The translations under genes and the position numbers were made by a program. The notes beneath the pieces are model-generated. The model did no database searches. It saw only the letters and a list, made by a program, of their open reading frames with translations, and was not told where the DNA came from. Below are positions 17,792-28,252 of a stretch of DNA of 64,000 bases, piece after piece. Source of the DNA: Pseudarcicella hirudinis (GTDB taxonomy: Bacteria > Bacteroidota > Bacteroidia > Cytophagales > Spirosomataceae); contig NZ_FOXH01000021.1 in NCBI RefSeq assembly GCF_900115665.1, positions 29,904 through 93,903 on the forward strand. Reading direction: 5' to 3'. Positions within the stretch are counted from its first letter, which is position 1; every line of letters begins with the position of its first letter.

Positions 17792-18874
17792 TTATTTCTG
17801 CTTACTATTTCGATATTTCTTCTCCAAAGCTTTTATATCCTTTTCCTGTTGAATAATATAAAGTGTTAATTCTTCAATTTTCTGCAAAAGTTTAGCATTC
17901 ATTTCTCCTACTGAAATCCCTTTTTCATCAACTTCTGACGCAGACGGTATTTCAGGTAAATGTTTATGAACTTTAATATATTGTTCAACCTGAGAAAGAT
18001 TCTTAAGGGTATAATTCTTATCAAAAACAAAATCTGCCCATCCTGTTCTCACCCTGACTTCATTAGCCAACACTTTACCATTAACTGCTAAATTGAAACT
18101 TGAAATACCTGCCAGTGATTGGCCCGTATTACTGGCGTTAACACCAACATATTCTCCTAAATTAGCCCCATTCACAGTTCCTGTTCCGCCACCACCAGAA
18201 GCTCCGGCCTGAGAAACAGTAATATTCTGAGAACCAGCTCCTGACCCACCAGTAACTGTAACAGTACCGGATCTGGAAGTTGCAGATGTATTATCCTGAA
18301 CGGTAATATTAAAACTTCCATTATTACTCCCACTTGTGGTACTTACAGAAAACCATGTGTTACTATTTGTACTTACAGTCCAGGTGACATTAGAGCTAAC
18401 AGTAATCGTATAACTCCCCGCTCCGCTAGCCGGAGGGCTTATAGTACCCGGACTTACACTGAGGCTCGAGCTGGTACCTGATGAAACCGCACATAATTTA
18501 TTATGAGAAAAGGCAGAAGCACTTACCCCAGTAGCTCCTGTTATTCTAACTGAGTGAGTTCCTACACTCAATGTCTTGGTAACGCCACTAATTGTAGCCT
18601 CTACTGAGGGAGTCCAGGATGCAGTATTGCTTAATGTAAATTGTATGGCGGCATCAGAATCTACTATAATCTTACCTGTAGGATTTGATTCTCCGGAAGC
18701 ATAGGTAATCTTAAAAGTATATGAACCTGCCTGTGTAATATTAAAACTGTAGGTATAGCCCTCTGTGTCATTTCCAGAGGTTGATGTGCTAGGCGCAGTT
18801 GTACAAATTTGTGCGTTAGTCTTTAAAGAAAATAGAACTAATACTAACCCAAGTACAAAATATAGCTTTCTCAT
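17792..18874 (-). CDS. Exported BACON-domain protein with coiled-coil C-terminal module
   Basis: I choose ATG 18874 (MRKLYFVLGLVLVLFSLKTNAQ), which gives a clean signal peptide; the longer frame from 18922 only adds a hydrophilic 16-residue stretch before it. The 360-residue protein has an N-terminal beta domain with a carbohydrate-binding look (about 20-125), a BACON domain (about 135-225: SVSPGTISPPASGAGSY, WTVSTNSNTWFSVSTTSG, SATSRSGTVTVTGG), a Gly-rich linker, and a C-terminal module. The module reads VNGKVLANEVRVRTGWADFV, HLPEIPSASEVDEKGISVGE, then a coiled coil. The same module ends the 259-residue protein at 28253-29032, so the two flank the RHS toxin block. Function is unknown; glycan binding is an inference from BACON. 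Confidence 0.8.
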   Translation of the reverse strand: MRKLYFVLGLVLVLFSLKTNAQICTTAPSTSTSGNDTEGYTYSFNITQAGSYTFKITYASGESNPTGKIIVDSDAAIQFTLSNTASWTPSVEATISGVTKTLSVGTHSVRITGATGVSASAFSHNKLCAVSSGTSSSLSVSPGTISPPASGAGSYTITVSSNVTWTVSTNSNTWFSVSTTSGSNNGSFNITVQDNTSATSRSGTVTVTGGSGAGSQNITVSQAGASGGGGTGTVNGANLGEYVGVNASNTGQSLAGISSFNLAVNGKVLANEVRVRTGWADFVFDKNYTLKNLSQVEQYIKVHKHLPEIPSASEVDEKGISVGEMNAKLLQKIEELTLYIIQQEKDIKALEKKYRNSKQK

Positions 18875-19028
18875 TTGTTTATTATAATTATTGTTTTCAA
18901 TAAGATTATACAGAATTATCAATCCATCTTAATATCACCCGTTTAGCTACAACATTATGAGTGCGAAATATTTTTCACAAACAATCCGACATGTATTCTC
19001 TCAAGGTATAATTGAGACAAATATGGAA

Positions 19029-19451
19029 TTAATCCTTATCTAAGGTAACTTCAAAAAAGCTCCTGCCTGCTTTTCTGTAAAACAATACGTGTGTAGCATC
19101 AAGTTTTGTCCATCTATAAAAAAGCAAATCCTGATCTTTTTGTCCCAGAAAAGTTACCCTTGCTTCGTACATTGTTGCAGTTTTAGTAGGCTCGGATAAG
19201 GTGTAACCATAACCATCTAATATTTTACCCGGAAAAGTCTTCAGATTTTCCGTATCTCCAAACAAAGTTGCAACAATATTGTCCGAAGTAAGTACTGTTT
19301 TTAGTTCTTGTTGAGTTTGATTACCATGATAGGTCCAACTTCCCTGAACCCAATCCGGAGGAGTCAAGATATTTGAGGGGGCTGGTTCTTCCGATTTCTT
19401 ACAAGAAATGATGAATAGGACAAATAATAGTAAATAGAAATGTTTTTTCAT
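19029..19451 (-). CDS. Putative lipoprotein of unknown function
   Basis: The 140-residue protein begins MKKHFYLLLFVLFIISCKKSEEP. The hydrophobic stretch followed by IISC is a lipobox, so the mature protein starts at Cys17 and is membrane-anchored, with a short acidic/proline linker. The rest (PPDWVQGSWTYHG start, RWTKLDATHVLFYRKAG end) has a small beta-barrel or lipocalin-like look, as in Bacteroidota lipoproteins that begin with a WxGxW motif; this fold suggestion is inference. It lies downstream of the RHS toxin/immunity genes and upstream of the BACON protein on the same strand, with gaps of more than 100 nt on each side. Confidence 0.7.
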   Translation of the reverse strand: MKKHFYLLLFVLFIISCKKSEEPAPSNILTPPDWVQGSWTYHGNQTQQELKTVLTSDNIVATLFGDTENLKTFPGKILDGYGYTLSEPTKTATMYEARVTFLGQKDQDLLFYRWTKLDATHVLFYRKAGRSFFEVTLDKD

Positions 19452-19719
19452 GTGAATAAATGGTCGTTATTATTAAAAAATAACCATACTATAGATAAAT
19501 CAGATTATCTCTTTAGAGGTCGTTAAAGGCATTTTATGCTGAAAAGTTAAACAGATCATTGATTTATTCATATAAATCAGCAGTAGAGAACACCAGTCAG
19601 AGAAATTCCTAATGTCCCCATTTCCGGTTTATTGATGACTTGTCTTTTTAAACTCTATAATTTCAGGCTTTTCCGATCCACAAATAATACTTTTTGTCTA
19701 ATATTGTGCGCTATCAGAC

Positions 19720-19986
19720 TTAGCGACATTCCATTACGTTACTTACAAAATTTCTTTTTCGTACTTCATAATGTACAGTTTTTGAGATAAAATCATCCCA
19801 TTTAAAATCATCTTCATCAATGTATTCAAATGGTGAAACATTCAATTTAGTGCTTAGTTTTGAACATAAAAATTTCACCTGCACATCATCTCTATTGATA
19901 AGACTAAACTTGCTTTCAAGATTACTTTGCTCCTCAAGTAATACTCGATGATATTCTGTTATTAAAAACTTTTCATCTCCAAACAA
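19720..19986 (-). pseudogene. Small open frame without a proper start; possible gene remnant
   Basis: The frame codes for 88 residues (FGDEKFLITEYHRVLLEEQS near the start, KWDDFISKTVHYEVRKRNF near the end) with protein-like, charged composition. The only start is a TTG at 19986. The frame in fact stays open further upstream to about 20,050 without any ATG. That pattern suits a decayed gene whose 5' part is lost, downstream of an RHS toxin locus where orphan immunity or toxin remnants are common. I do not recognise the family. It could also be a real small gene using TTG. Confidence 0.35.
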
Positions 19987-20120
19987 AAAATAAAGATTAT
20001 TATCTACAACTAATAATGCAGATAATATTCTATTAATAAACTTAATAACACTTAACTATAGTTTGAGTTTAAGACATCTCTTATTTTTACCGTGTCAAAG
20101 ACACTCCGCACCATAAATCA

Positions 20121-20143
20121 TCCGTAGTCAAAAAGACTACGGA
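20121..20143 (-). terminator. Perfect hairpin after the immunity gene
   Basis: TCCGTAGTC (20121-20129) and GACTACGGA (20135-20143) form a perfect 9-bp stem with an AAAAA loop, 19 nt after the immunity gene stop on the minus strand. A second small stem, GTGTC/GACAC with a 3-nt loop, follows at 20092-20104. No T-run is present, so this may be a terminator or 3'-end stabiliser for the RHS operon. Confidence 0.55.
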
Positions 20144-20161
20144 CAGAGGGGGGATAGTTAG

Positions 20162-20635
20162 TTATTTTTTCTTCTTTCTATCATTCTCATAAGACTGTTT
20201 ATAAGCCTTCTTGAAAAGTCGATCTGTAATTTTAATAACAGCTGAATCTAGTGTTTCCCCTCGGTAGGCATTCAAACAATGTCCTAAAAGGCTTGTTTTT
20301 ACATGATATTTAGATGATTTAAGAGAAAATTTAACATCTCCTCCTGTTTTTAAAGCATATTCTTTAAGGTCTGGAAAATCATTTTCAAAAACTATTATTT
20401 TTAACCAAGACTGATAAAATTTAATAGATTGGTCTTTATCTAAAATATGATCTCCATTATTTTTAAGCCCATAATTAAGGCAATGATATAAAAAATAATC
20501 CTTTAATAATAGATTACTTTCTTCTTTAAAATTAACAATAGAATCTTCTTTCATTTTACTAATTTCACCGCTTTGAGCAATCAATGATGACATCGGTAAA
20601 GTCAAGAGTACTATCCACATTATTTTCTTTTTCAT
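20162..20635 (-). CDS. Tai4-like periplasmic immunity protein for the RHS-Tae4 toxin
   Basis: The 157-residue protein has a signal peptide (MKKKIMWIVLLTLPMSSLIAQ) and an all-helical mature part. Two cysteine motifs, FLYHCLNYGLKNNG and LLGHCLNAYRGETLDSAVIK, resemble the conserved Cys-containing helices of Tai4 proteins, which block Tae4 amidases in the periplasm. The gene starts 9 nt after the stop of the RHS gene, whose C-terminus looks like Tae4. That position, the periplasmic signal and the matching toxin family make immunity the best call. What is seen is the signal peptide, the helices and the Cys pair; Tai4 membership is by remembered motif and needs a profile search. The C-terminus is strongly basic (NDRKKKK). 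Confidence 0.65.
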   Translation of the reverse strand: MKKKIMWIVLLTLPMSSLIAQSGEISKMKEDSIVNFKEESNLLLKDYFLYHCLNYGLKNNGDHILDKDQSIKFYQSWLKIIVFENDFPDLKEYALKTGGDVKFSLKSSKYHVKTSLLGHCLNAYRGETLDSAVIKITDRLFKKAYKQSYENDRKKKK

Positions 20636-20644
20636 TATTAATTA

Positions 20645-23600
20645 CTATTTTAATTTCCAAAAATGTATAAAGGCTGCATATCTAGAATAGCTATGGCTTA
20701 TTCCTCCGAAAGGGATTCCATTATTTAAAAGAGTAACATGACCGCTTGCGCCAAAATCTTTTGTATTTACAGGTCTCATTATATACAATCCTGTATCATC
20801 AACTAATTCTCCTAAATGGTTAGGGGTTTTATCTGGAGCATTCCAAATTCTGCGCACATAGACATCTGCAAATTCTGCATTAACTATGTAATTGTCTCCA
20901 TTTTTTCCTTTTAAGGTTCTATAATAATCTGGATCATCTTTGCTAGGTGTTAATTTTGGTATTTTATATCCCGATTTATTCATGGCATAACTAAATCTAG
21001 TAGCACAAGCATTACCTTCACCACCTGTCGCCTCTAACACATCCCCTCCTATCATTTCAAACACGTCATGAGCTGACATTTCTCCTCCATTCCCATTTTG
21101 GGGCCAATTCTTCATTAGCTTCGCAAATGAAGGTCTATCCTGTAAAGTATGTAATCCATGATTCAATCCAGCTGCAAAGGCTCCATAAGCAGCTCCTTGC
21201 CAAAAATCTCCTCCAGATAGTGAAGCCCCAACTCCACCTGTGAGACCTCCTATAAATAATCCTCCACCTAATGAACCATTTAGTCCCAATGTCTTCATAC
21301 CAAAACCAGCACTTGACCCAAAAGCACCACCAATAGCTCCATCCCAAACATTACCACCCAAAATACCACTTTGTACTCCACCTGTAAGTGCGTGAGCACC
21401 TGTCTGCAACAAACCATTACCCAAGCCTGTTAGTCCATTAAAAGCTTCACCTATACCAAAACTTGTTGCGCCACCTAATGCTCCGGCAGTAGTACTCAAT
21501 AAGAAACTCCCCCAATTCCAATTATTAAAGCCTCCGTTACTTAAAGCTACGCTAGCTGTATAAGTTGCTGCACTGATTAGTGCACCGATAATAATACTGC
21601 TGACAAGCACATCATCTATTCCAAAAATACGTCCGTCTGGATCTGTTCCCATATTTGGCATATTCCCCATTCCAACATAGGGCGAACTAAACTGCCCCGC
21701 AGGATCCTGAGTATGCCAAATACCAAGGGAAGGATCATAATCACGCCAACCAAAAGAATCTGAATATAATCCAAAATTATACTCACGCTCTTTGCCCTGG
21801 AACAGAAAGTTATCAGCAGAATTACTGGCATTTACTGTTTCAATGCCCACCAACTCTATCCCCCAGGGATCATAATGGTTTTCCTGTACTATGATTGCAG
21901 GTTCCTGAGTAATGGTCAGGTTATCAAAATGAACCGGAACATCATTTCCATTACCCAATAGTATTTTAACATTAACATTACTTGCAGCCTTAAAATTCAG
22001 GTTCAATTCCTGCCAGTCATCTTTTGCTTCTGCTGTTACTGGCACATTCCTTGTTTCAGTCACTCTTCCGGCACTATCCAGTATCTGCAAACGCAAATAT
22101 CCTGCCGGCCTTTCTCCTTTTTCGACAGTCTTTGTTCCAAGATTAACTGGTACTGCCAAACCACCTTTAACCATCCATTGCTCTTCTCCTCCATTTCCGG
22201 CCTGGTTCAGCTCCTTTCCTTTATCATTTATTTTCTCCTTCCCAAACCACAATACAGGTAACCACAATTTACGTTTCTTTTTTTGTTTTTCCAGTTCATA
22301 ACGGGCAAAAACTTTTATATTAATTGTTTCACCTGCCTGCAAAGCTACTGTTTTAGAAGGGCCGTCTCCTCCCCATACTTTAGCTGAATATTGTCCTGAA
22401 TAAGCAGTCTGTGTTGATAGATAAGGTTCTGCGTTTTCAACTTTAAGGCTTGTCTGATCAGCCTGTTCTTTTGGCTCAAAACTACTGAAACTGCTTATGG
22501 TCTGTCCCTGTTGACGATAAGCTATCCGTAAATTTCCTTGTAAATCATGATATTGATATTCATAAACACCAAATTGACCGCTTTGATCCTTTAATAATCT
22601 ACCTTCATCAGTCGCTATACTATAAGGCGATTGATTCACGTAAATTACATCTCCTACATAATCAAATCGTTTTTCGACGCCATTATTTTTAACAATTTTA
22701 TATAGTCTTACTCCCGATGCATCATATACATTTTGAATCTCTCTGCCACCCGTGAGAACCAACCGCTCAGCCAAACCAAGGTAGTTATAAGTAATAGAAG
22801 TAATCTCTCTGTTACGATCTGCACTAATACTACCATCTGCATTATAATCATAATCATTGGCTCCTGTATTTCTATCCTTAAAATCCTGGACTTCTACAGG
22901 TTTATTATTAGCTTCTGCATCTGATACATACTGAAGTTTATTCCCTCCATTATTATACTGATAATTAAGATTGTCAATGACTCCAAAACCTCCGGGTGCA
23001 GTCGGGGTACCACTGTTCATTCCATAACGTTTTAGAGCAGTAATATTCCCATTTAAGTCATAGCTGACATTTTCAAGTGTATAATTTTCAGGGAAAACAC
23101 CTGAATAAGAAGCATTTGACAGACGATTCTGCCCATCATAATTATAAGTAAAACTTCTGTTATTATTACGGCTTTTCGAAATCCATTCTTGCTTACGAAG
23201 ATTTCCAGCATAATATACCCCATCTTCGTGACGGGTATACTGCATACCAAATAGGTCATTCTGAGAGGCGTCTAATGAACTGGCTCCTCCATTAATAGTT
23301 CTGACATTACCCCTGATATCATAGGTATAGTCAACTGTCTGAAGCGCATTGGTTTGTCCTCCACCGTTTTGATTAGTTCCTATATAAGCATCATAATTTG
23401 CAAATCCATCAAAATTAGCCTGCAATAAAACCTCTGTGGTAGCAATGTCTGTCTGATTCTGAAAGGAGCTGGTACGGGTTAAATTAGCCGGATAATTAGT
23501 AGAAGATCCTCCATTATAAATTCCTGGTTGAATTTTCTTTGTAACTAGCCTATTTAGGTTATCATAGACGTATTCCGCAAGAGTAATTTCCTGATTTCCC

Positions 23601-25063
23601 GTTACCTGTTGCTTATATTTGGTTTTACGTCCGGCATGATCGTATTCATAGCTATTAATAACCGTCAAGTCTGACTGACCAGACTTTCTATAAGTCGTAG
23701 TTTCCTTAGTAATTTCTCCGGAGAATAAATACTCATTGTTAGTAGTATTCATCTGACCAAAGCGATTTTTACTATTAGTTTGGATAAGTTGTCCTAGGTT
23801 ATTATAATAAAGAGCAGCCTCAAGCCAGGGCTTCGTACCACCATCCAGAAGCCTAGTCTTAGACCCCGTAAGCATTCCTATAAGTTTCTTCTGACCGTAA
23901 TCGTTCAGATATTGCCCCCCTATTGAACAATCATAACCAGCAGGAACACCCCAATTGTAATCATCATAATAATTAATTAGCATTAAATCGCTGCTGTTCA
24001 GCAGAGGTAAGGTCCGATTCGTAAAACCTTCCAGACTACCTCCTCTGGTCTCATAAATTTCTCCTGATTCATTATCCAATCGATCCTGCCAGGTTTGTCT
24101 GGTTTCATTATTACCGAGTACAGCTTTTAAGACATCTCTGCCTAATACATCCTTTTTAATGACTAACCATTGTGTATTGGCAGCATGCCGGGGGTTTCTG
24201 CTCATTACCAAATGCCCCAGCCTGTTATAAACCATTTCCGTCCAACCACCTCCTGGGGTCAGAGAGGCTACTACTCTCCCCTGATTATCATACCGGGAGG
24301 CAAAAACCAATTCTGTCTGAGCATCAATATTGAATCCATTCCCCGGATTCATTTTAGGCGGAATTATACAAACAAGTCTGTCTAAAGGATCATAAACAAA
24401 ATGCGTTACCAGTCCCATCGTTTCTTTACGAATTGACAGGCCTTCTTTGTTGATATACTCAATTACTTGTTTTCCGTCTTCATTTGTAGTGGTTTTCTTG
24501 GTAATGATACCACCACCATAGGTTGACTTGGAAATCACATTGGCATTTGTTTCTTCATCGGTATAATAAAAGTCTAACGAACCTATTACTTCTATATTTT
24601 CAGATACCTTCTTCCCATTACTCTGCCAGACATTCCCGGATCCATATAATGCTGATTGTCGACCGGCAGCATCAAATTCGATCTTTGTAAAGGGAGCCTG
24701 ATCTCCATATGCAAATTTCACATCTGCTTCAGGATTCGATTGAAAAGAACCGTTGGCTGCATTTGCAGGATATGGCAAAAAAGTCCTTTCCTGACGTCCT
24801 AAAACATCAAATATTATTCCCGAAATCACGTCATTATGATTCGGACTATTTTTATAATTTACGGTTTGTAGCACTCGCCCGGATCCATCAGAATATTGTA
24901 TACTGGTTGATACGGCCGTTTCTTCCTGATAAGGATTAGAGGTTGAGACCCTTGGTATTCTGGTAATAACCCTGTTAAATCCGTTGTTGGTACTTATACT
25001 TTGGGCTATTACATTTTTCCCAAAAACCAACAAACTGAATATCAATAGAAAAATATGTTTCAT
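20645..25063 (-). CDS. Exported RHS-repeat protein with C-terminal Tae4-type amidase toxin
   Basis: The 1472-residue protein has a signal peptide (MKHIFLLIFSLLVFGKNVIAQ), a DUF6443 N-terminal domain (about 35-160), many YD/RHS repeats (about 200-860) and the RHS-associated core. The core ends near FLFQGKEREYNFGLYSDSFG and the conserved DYDPSLGIWHTQDP (about 1090-1130). A Gly/Ala-rich hydrophobic segment follows (about 1145-1310). The last 150 residues carry NACATRFSYAMNKSGYKIP with Cys1353 and GHVTLLNNG with His1442, the catalytic Cys/His pattern of Tae4 enzymes, which cut the D-Glu-mDAP bond in peptidoglycan. The toxin would be sealed in the RHS shell and released by cleavage at the core. 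There is no PAAR domain. Its Tai4-like immunity gene follows after 9 nt, and the TcB-like gene precedes it by 55 nt. Confidence 0.88.
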   Translation of the reverse strand: MKHIFLLIFSLLVFGKNVIAQSISTNNGFNRVITRIPRVSTSNPYQEETAVSTSIQYSDGSGRVLQTVNYKNSPNHNDVISGIIFDVLGRQERTFLPYPANAANGSFQSNPEADVKFAYGDQAPFTKIEFDAAGRQSALYGSGNVWQSNGKKVSENIEVIGSLDFYYTDEETNANVISKSTYGGGIITKKTTTNEDGKQVIEYINKEGLSIRKETMGLVTHFVYDPLDRLVCIIPPKMNPGNGFNIDAQTELVFASRYDNQGRVVASLTPGGGWTEMVYNRLGHLVMSRNPRHAANTQWLVIKKDVLGRDVLKAVLGNNETRQTWQDRLDNESGEIYETRGGSLEGFTNRTLPLLNSSDLMLINYYDDYNWGVPAGYDCSIGGQYLNDYGQKKLIGMLTGSKTRLLDGGTKPWLEAALYYNNLGQLIQTNSKNRFGQMNTTNNEYLFSGEITKETTTYRKSGQSDLTVINSYEYDHAGRKTKYKQQVTGNQEITLAEYVYDNLNRLVTKKIQPGIYNGGSSTNYPANLTRTSSFQNQTDIATTEVLLQANFDGFANYDAYIGTNQNGGGQTNALQTVDYTYDIRGNVRTINGGASSLDASQNDLFGMQYTRHEDGVYYAGNLRKQEWISKSRNNNRSFTYNYDGQNRLSNASYSGVFPENYTLENVSYDLNGNITALKRYGMNSGTPTAPGGFGVIDNLNYQYNNGGNKLQYVSDAEANNKPVEVQDFKDRNTGANDYDYNADGSISADRNREITSITYNYLGLAERLVLTGGREIQNVYDASGVRLYKIVKNNGVEKRFDYVGDVIYVNQSPYSIATDEGRLLKDQSGQFGVYEYQYHDLQGNLRIAYRQQGQTISSFSSFEPKEQADQTSLKVENAEPYLSTQTAYSGQYSAKVWGGDGPSKTVALQAGETINIKVFARYELEKQKKKRKLWLPVLWFGKEKINDKGKELNQAGNGGEEQWMVKGGLAVPVNLGTKTVEKGERPAGYLRLQILDSAGRVTETRNVPVTAEAKDDWQELNLNFKAASNVNVKILLGNGNDVPVHFDNLTITQEPAIIVQENHYDPWGIELVGIETVNASNSADNFLFQGKEREYNFGLYSDSFGWRDYDPSLGIWHTQDPAGQFSSPYVGMGNMPNMGTDPDGRIFGIDDVLVSSIIIGALISAATYTASVALSNGGFNNWNWGSFLLSTTAGALGGATSFGIGEAFNGLTGLGNGLLQTGAHALTGGVQSGILGGNVWDGAIGGAFGSSAGFGMKTLGLNGSLGGGLFIGGLTGGVGASLSGGDFWQGAAYGAFAAGLNHGLHTLQDRPSFAKLMKNWPQNGNGGEMSAHDVFEMIGGDVLEATGGEGNACATRFSYAMNKSGYKIPKLTPSKDDPDYYRTLKGKNGDNYIVNAEFADVYVRRIWNAPDKTPNHLGELVDDTGLYIMRPVNTKDFGASGHVTLLNNGIPFGGISHSYSRYAAFIHFWKLK

Positions 25064-25118
25064 CTTTGGTAGAATGTCTTTTTATATCTTAATGATAGAA
25101 TCTATTTGAATGAATTAC

Positions 25119-28100
25119 TTATTGCCCCTTTAACTTATATTCCACTTGTTTTAAAACATTATTATTTTGATCGGTTACCCTTATGGGTCTGCCAATACCA
25201 TCATAAGTAACAGAATTACTAAATCCATTGGCCTTCGTCTCTTTTGATACACCGAAAACAGAATTAGCATATTCGGTGGTTGAGGTTTGACTTTCCGGAG
25301 TATCTTTTCCTATTGTTGATTGATAAGGGAACAACTCGTTCATCTGAAAAGAGATTTCACTTTTCACTCCAAAATTGGTTTTAGATGTTTTAGGAAGTCC
25401 ATACTGATTATAGCTTGTAATAGAATTTGATAGAATGTAATTTCCATCCGTAGTCATTGATGCTCCCAAATTAGAGCCATTCCCAGACCAGGCAGCCTCC
25501 GTAAATGAGTTAAGGGGAAAGTACCTTAAAGAATATGAATCTTTTAAAAAACCCGTACCTGTATAATAGGTATTGTAATTGGCATTGATTATTTTATTAT
25601 TTTTTCTTAAAAAGCTTTCGATAGGTGCCACAATAATATTTTTCTGCTTCAAATCATATACTGCTCTGGCATCAGCATTTGTCGGAACGTTCTGAACATC
25701 CCTTGTAACAGGTATATCACAAATGGCCACCCAATCTCTGGCATCTGAATCATAAATATATCTGCAATCATACTCAGTAGTCTGATGTGTTCCGAAATCA
25801 TAATCCGCAGCATATTTATTCCATTGCTCAACTTGCCTGTCCCTCGAATCTTTGGAAATTATTTTTACTACCTGATAATGCTTACCTGGATAAGTTGTTC
25901 TGTACGATTGTGGTATTATTGCATCATTCTTATAATAATATTCTGTGGTATTTTGAACAGCATTTAATCCTGAATAATCATAACCTATTTCTGTTTTTTT
26001 CCTAACACCAAAATGAGCGATATTCATAGAATACGTTGAAGCATCTTTTTTTCTCTGTCCATTATATCTTGGAATATAATAGCCTGAAATTACACTTTCG
26101 AAATTCGTAAAATATTCTATCTGAGTAGTTGAAATTCTTGAACCATTTTTTGCAAATGCTTCCACTTTATCCATACTACCGGATGTATAATCATTTGATG
26201 GCTTAAAAGTCCAGGGTTTATAACTATATCCTTCCGAACCATTACACACTACTACTGCTGTTTCATTTTGGTTAAAAGTATATTTCGTGGATCCCAATTT
26301 ATAAGTATCATTTACTGCGGATGAGGCATCGCCCCTTATAGAATAAACCACTTCTTCCACATTTTTATAACTCACAATAGGTCTGCCTAATGAAAATAAG
26401 GCTTGCTGATAAAGACCTGAATTATAGCCATATTCAGATGGAACTCCTGAAGGATAACTAAAACGATAAACTGGTTCCATAATTAAAAAACCGGAAGAAA
26501 CAGAGGCGTTTGCAAACTGCCTATAATTATATGTTTTAACAATATTCACATTGGAAATCAGGTCTTTAGTAATGATTTTTGATATCCTGTTCCCTCCAAT
26601 CGGGTAATTATAATTCCATGCATCATGAACCTCATATTCAAAATTGGTCTCAGTCCCCACAGAGTTCGTAATCTTCTGAAGGCTAAATGTCTTAGACAAT
26701 AAAGCATCAGTAGTTTTGTCAGATGCTTTATTATATTCAGGCGTCAAATTTGTCTGACAAATCGCTTGAGTACCCACCAAACTTCTTAGATCATTCCCAC
26801 CTTTATAAAAACCCCAATGATCTTCAGTATTTGCATACGCTGGTGGATAGGATCGCCCGTCGGTTGGAGCATAATATTCGAAGCTGGTAGTTGAACCATC
26901 CGGAAAAACAATTCCGTTAAGTTTTAATCTATATCTGAAATACCCTTCTGTAGTATTATCAAGATTTATATTTGCCCATGGATTATCCGCTGTAAAATAA
27001 TCATAATTAAATGTATAGAAAAGCTTATTTTGCCAGTTACCAGCCTCCATACTTGACACAATTATGTCTTTAAGAATCTTTCCTTTGCTATTCTGATAGT
27101 TATCCCAATTTCTTAAATCCTTTCTTTCTGTATAAGAATTGGCATCATCTCCAGGGCACATAGCTATGACAGTCTCACCCGTTTCATAGTCAAGATAATT
27201 GCACGAGTAATAATTTTGTTTAAAAAATTCAATTTTTGTATTATTCCCCTCTATTGAATAGAGCACAGGAGTAGCAAGAAAATTGGTAGTAAAAGGAGAT
27301 AAATTATTAATAAGACTTCTATCACTATTTTCTTCGTAGCTACTCATATATCCAAATGCATAATAATTATACTTATAATTAAATGTAACTTTTTGGCCAT
27401 TAGACGTTGCAATTTTTATTAAATACCAGGCATTAACCAAAGTTTTATTTTTATCATCCTGGCTTAAATTATCCCTATTCAATGTGCCATTATTAACAGG
27501 TTGGGTTATAGAATATTCATAAACATTACTTTTGTTCGTCAATCCATCCTCTGAGCCGAAAAAGTAACAACTCCCATCTGCAGTAATAATCTTAAATCCC
27601 GCAAAGCGATTCATTCTGCTGTCTGCTCTACTAGATACAACATATGGTAAAATCTTAACATCGGTTTTCGGAATAACCTGTATATTTTTATTATTGTCAA
27701 ACATAAATTTAAATGACTGCCCATTAATATTGGCTACAAATAAATCAGGTTCATGATCGTCAGTATCATTATTTTGGTCATATCCCCCTTGATAAAATCC
27801 TTTTCGAAAATCAGTACCTTCCATAGACCCTTCGTCTGGTAACCCTCTTACTATACGAGAAACCATCCCTCCAGCATTGAGCGTCCAACCAAGTCCACAC
27901 CAGGAAGCACTCTCCCTCAAACGAATGCCTGTTGTATTATAGCTTAATGATATAGGAATCGTTATTGCTCCTTCCGTAAAGGTATAAATAGGTATATTAA
28001 CAGATACAGCACCTGTATATTGATTAACCGGAAAATCTTGAGATCGGCTATTTTTGCTGGCTTCAGGAGAACCTTGTCCAAGAACATTTGTACAAAGAGC

Positions 28101-28148
28101 TATGCAAAAAACTAATTTGAGCACAAAAAAATTAAGGTAACATTTCAT
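25119..28148 (-). CDS. TcB/SpvB-like RHS partner protein, exported
   Basis: The 1009-residue protein has a signal peptide (hydrophobic 5-24, ending LGQ). It opens with the pattern PVNQYTGAVSVNIPIYTF, ISLSYNTTGIRL and WCGLGWTLNAGGMVSRIVRG, which is the start of SpvB/TcB-type and RHS shell proteins in Bacteroidota. The rest is beta-rich YD-like sequence that ends in VTYDGIGRPIRVTDQNN, a typical RHS repeat. There is no toxin domain. By analogy with TcB-TcC shells, this protein and the RHS-Tae4 protein 55 nt downstream may together build the hollow shell that holds the toxin; this is inference. Both carry Sec signals, so assembly would take place outside the cytoplasm. Confidence 0.8.
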   Translation of the reverse strand: MKCYLNFFVLKLVFCIALCTNVLGQGSPEASKNSRSQDFPVNQYTGAVSVNIPIYTFTEGAITIPISLSYNTTGIRLRESASWCGLGWTLNAGGMVSRIVRGLPDEGSMEGTDFRKGFYQGGYDQNNDTDDHEPDLFVANINGQSFKFMFDNNKNIQVIPKTDVKILPYVVSSRADSRMNRFAGFKIITADGSCYFFGSEDGLTNKSNVYEYSITQPVNNGTLNRDNLSQDDKNKTLVNAWYLIKIATSNGQKVTFNYKYNYYAFGYMSSYEENSDRSLINNLSPFTTNFLATPVLYSIEGNNTKIEFFKQNYYSCNYLDYETGETVIAMCPGDDANSYTERKDLRNWDNYQNSKGKILKDIIVSSMEAGNWQNKLFYTFNYDYFTADNPWANINLDNTTEGYFRYRLKLNGIVFPDGSTTSFEYYAPTDGRSYPPAYANTEDHWGFYKGGNDLRSLVGTQAICQTNLTPEYNKASDKTTDALLSKTFSLQKITNSVGTETNFEYEVHDAWNYNYPIGGNRISKIITKDLISNVNIVKTYNYRQFANASVSSGFLIMEPVYRFSYPSGVPSEYGYNSGLYQQALFSLGRPIVSYKNVEEVVYSIRGDASSAVNDTYKLGSTKYTFNQNETAVVVCNGSEGYSYKPWTFKPSNDYTSGSMDKVEAFAKNGSRISTTQIEYFTNFESVISGYYIPRYNGQRKKDASTYSMNIAHFGVRKKTEIGYDYSGLNAVQNTTEYYYKNDAIIPQSYRTTYPGKHYQVVKIISKDSRDRQVEQWNKYAADYDFGTHQTTEYDCRYIYDSDARDWVAICDIPVTRDVQNVPTNADARAVYDLKQKNIIVAPIESFLRKNNKIINANYNTYYTGTGFLKDSYSLRYFPLNSFTEAAWSGNGSNLGASMTTDGNYILSNSITSYNQYGLPKTSKTNFGVKSEISFQMNELFPYQSTIGKDTPESQTSTTEYANSVFGVSKETKANGFSNSVTYDGIGRPIRVTDQNNNVLKQVEYKLKGQ

Positions 28149-28252
28149 TCCTTTTATAAGTTTATTTCTTGTTAGAAACCCGATAAATAATAGATAAGAC
28201 TTACAGTAGTAATTAAGAATAAGACGGGGATAGTTATAAATAAGAACTCACC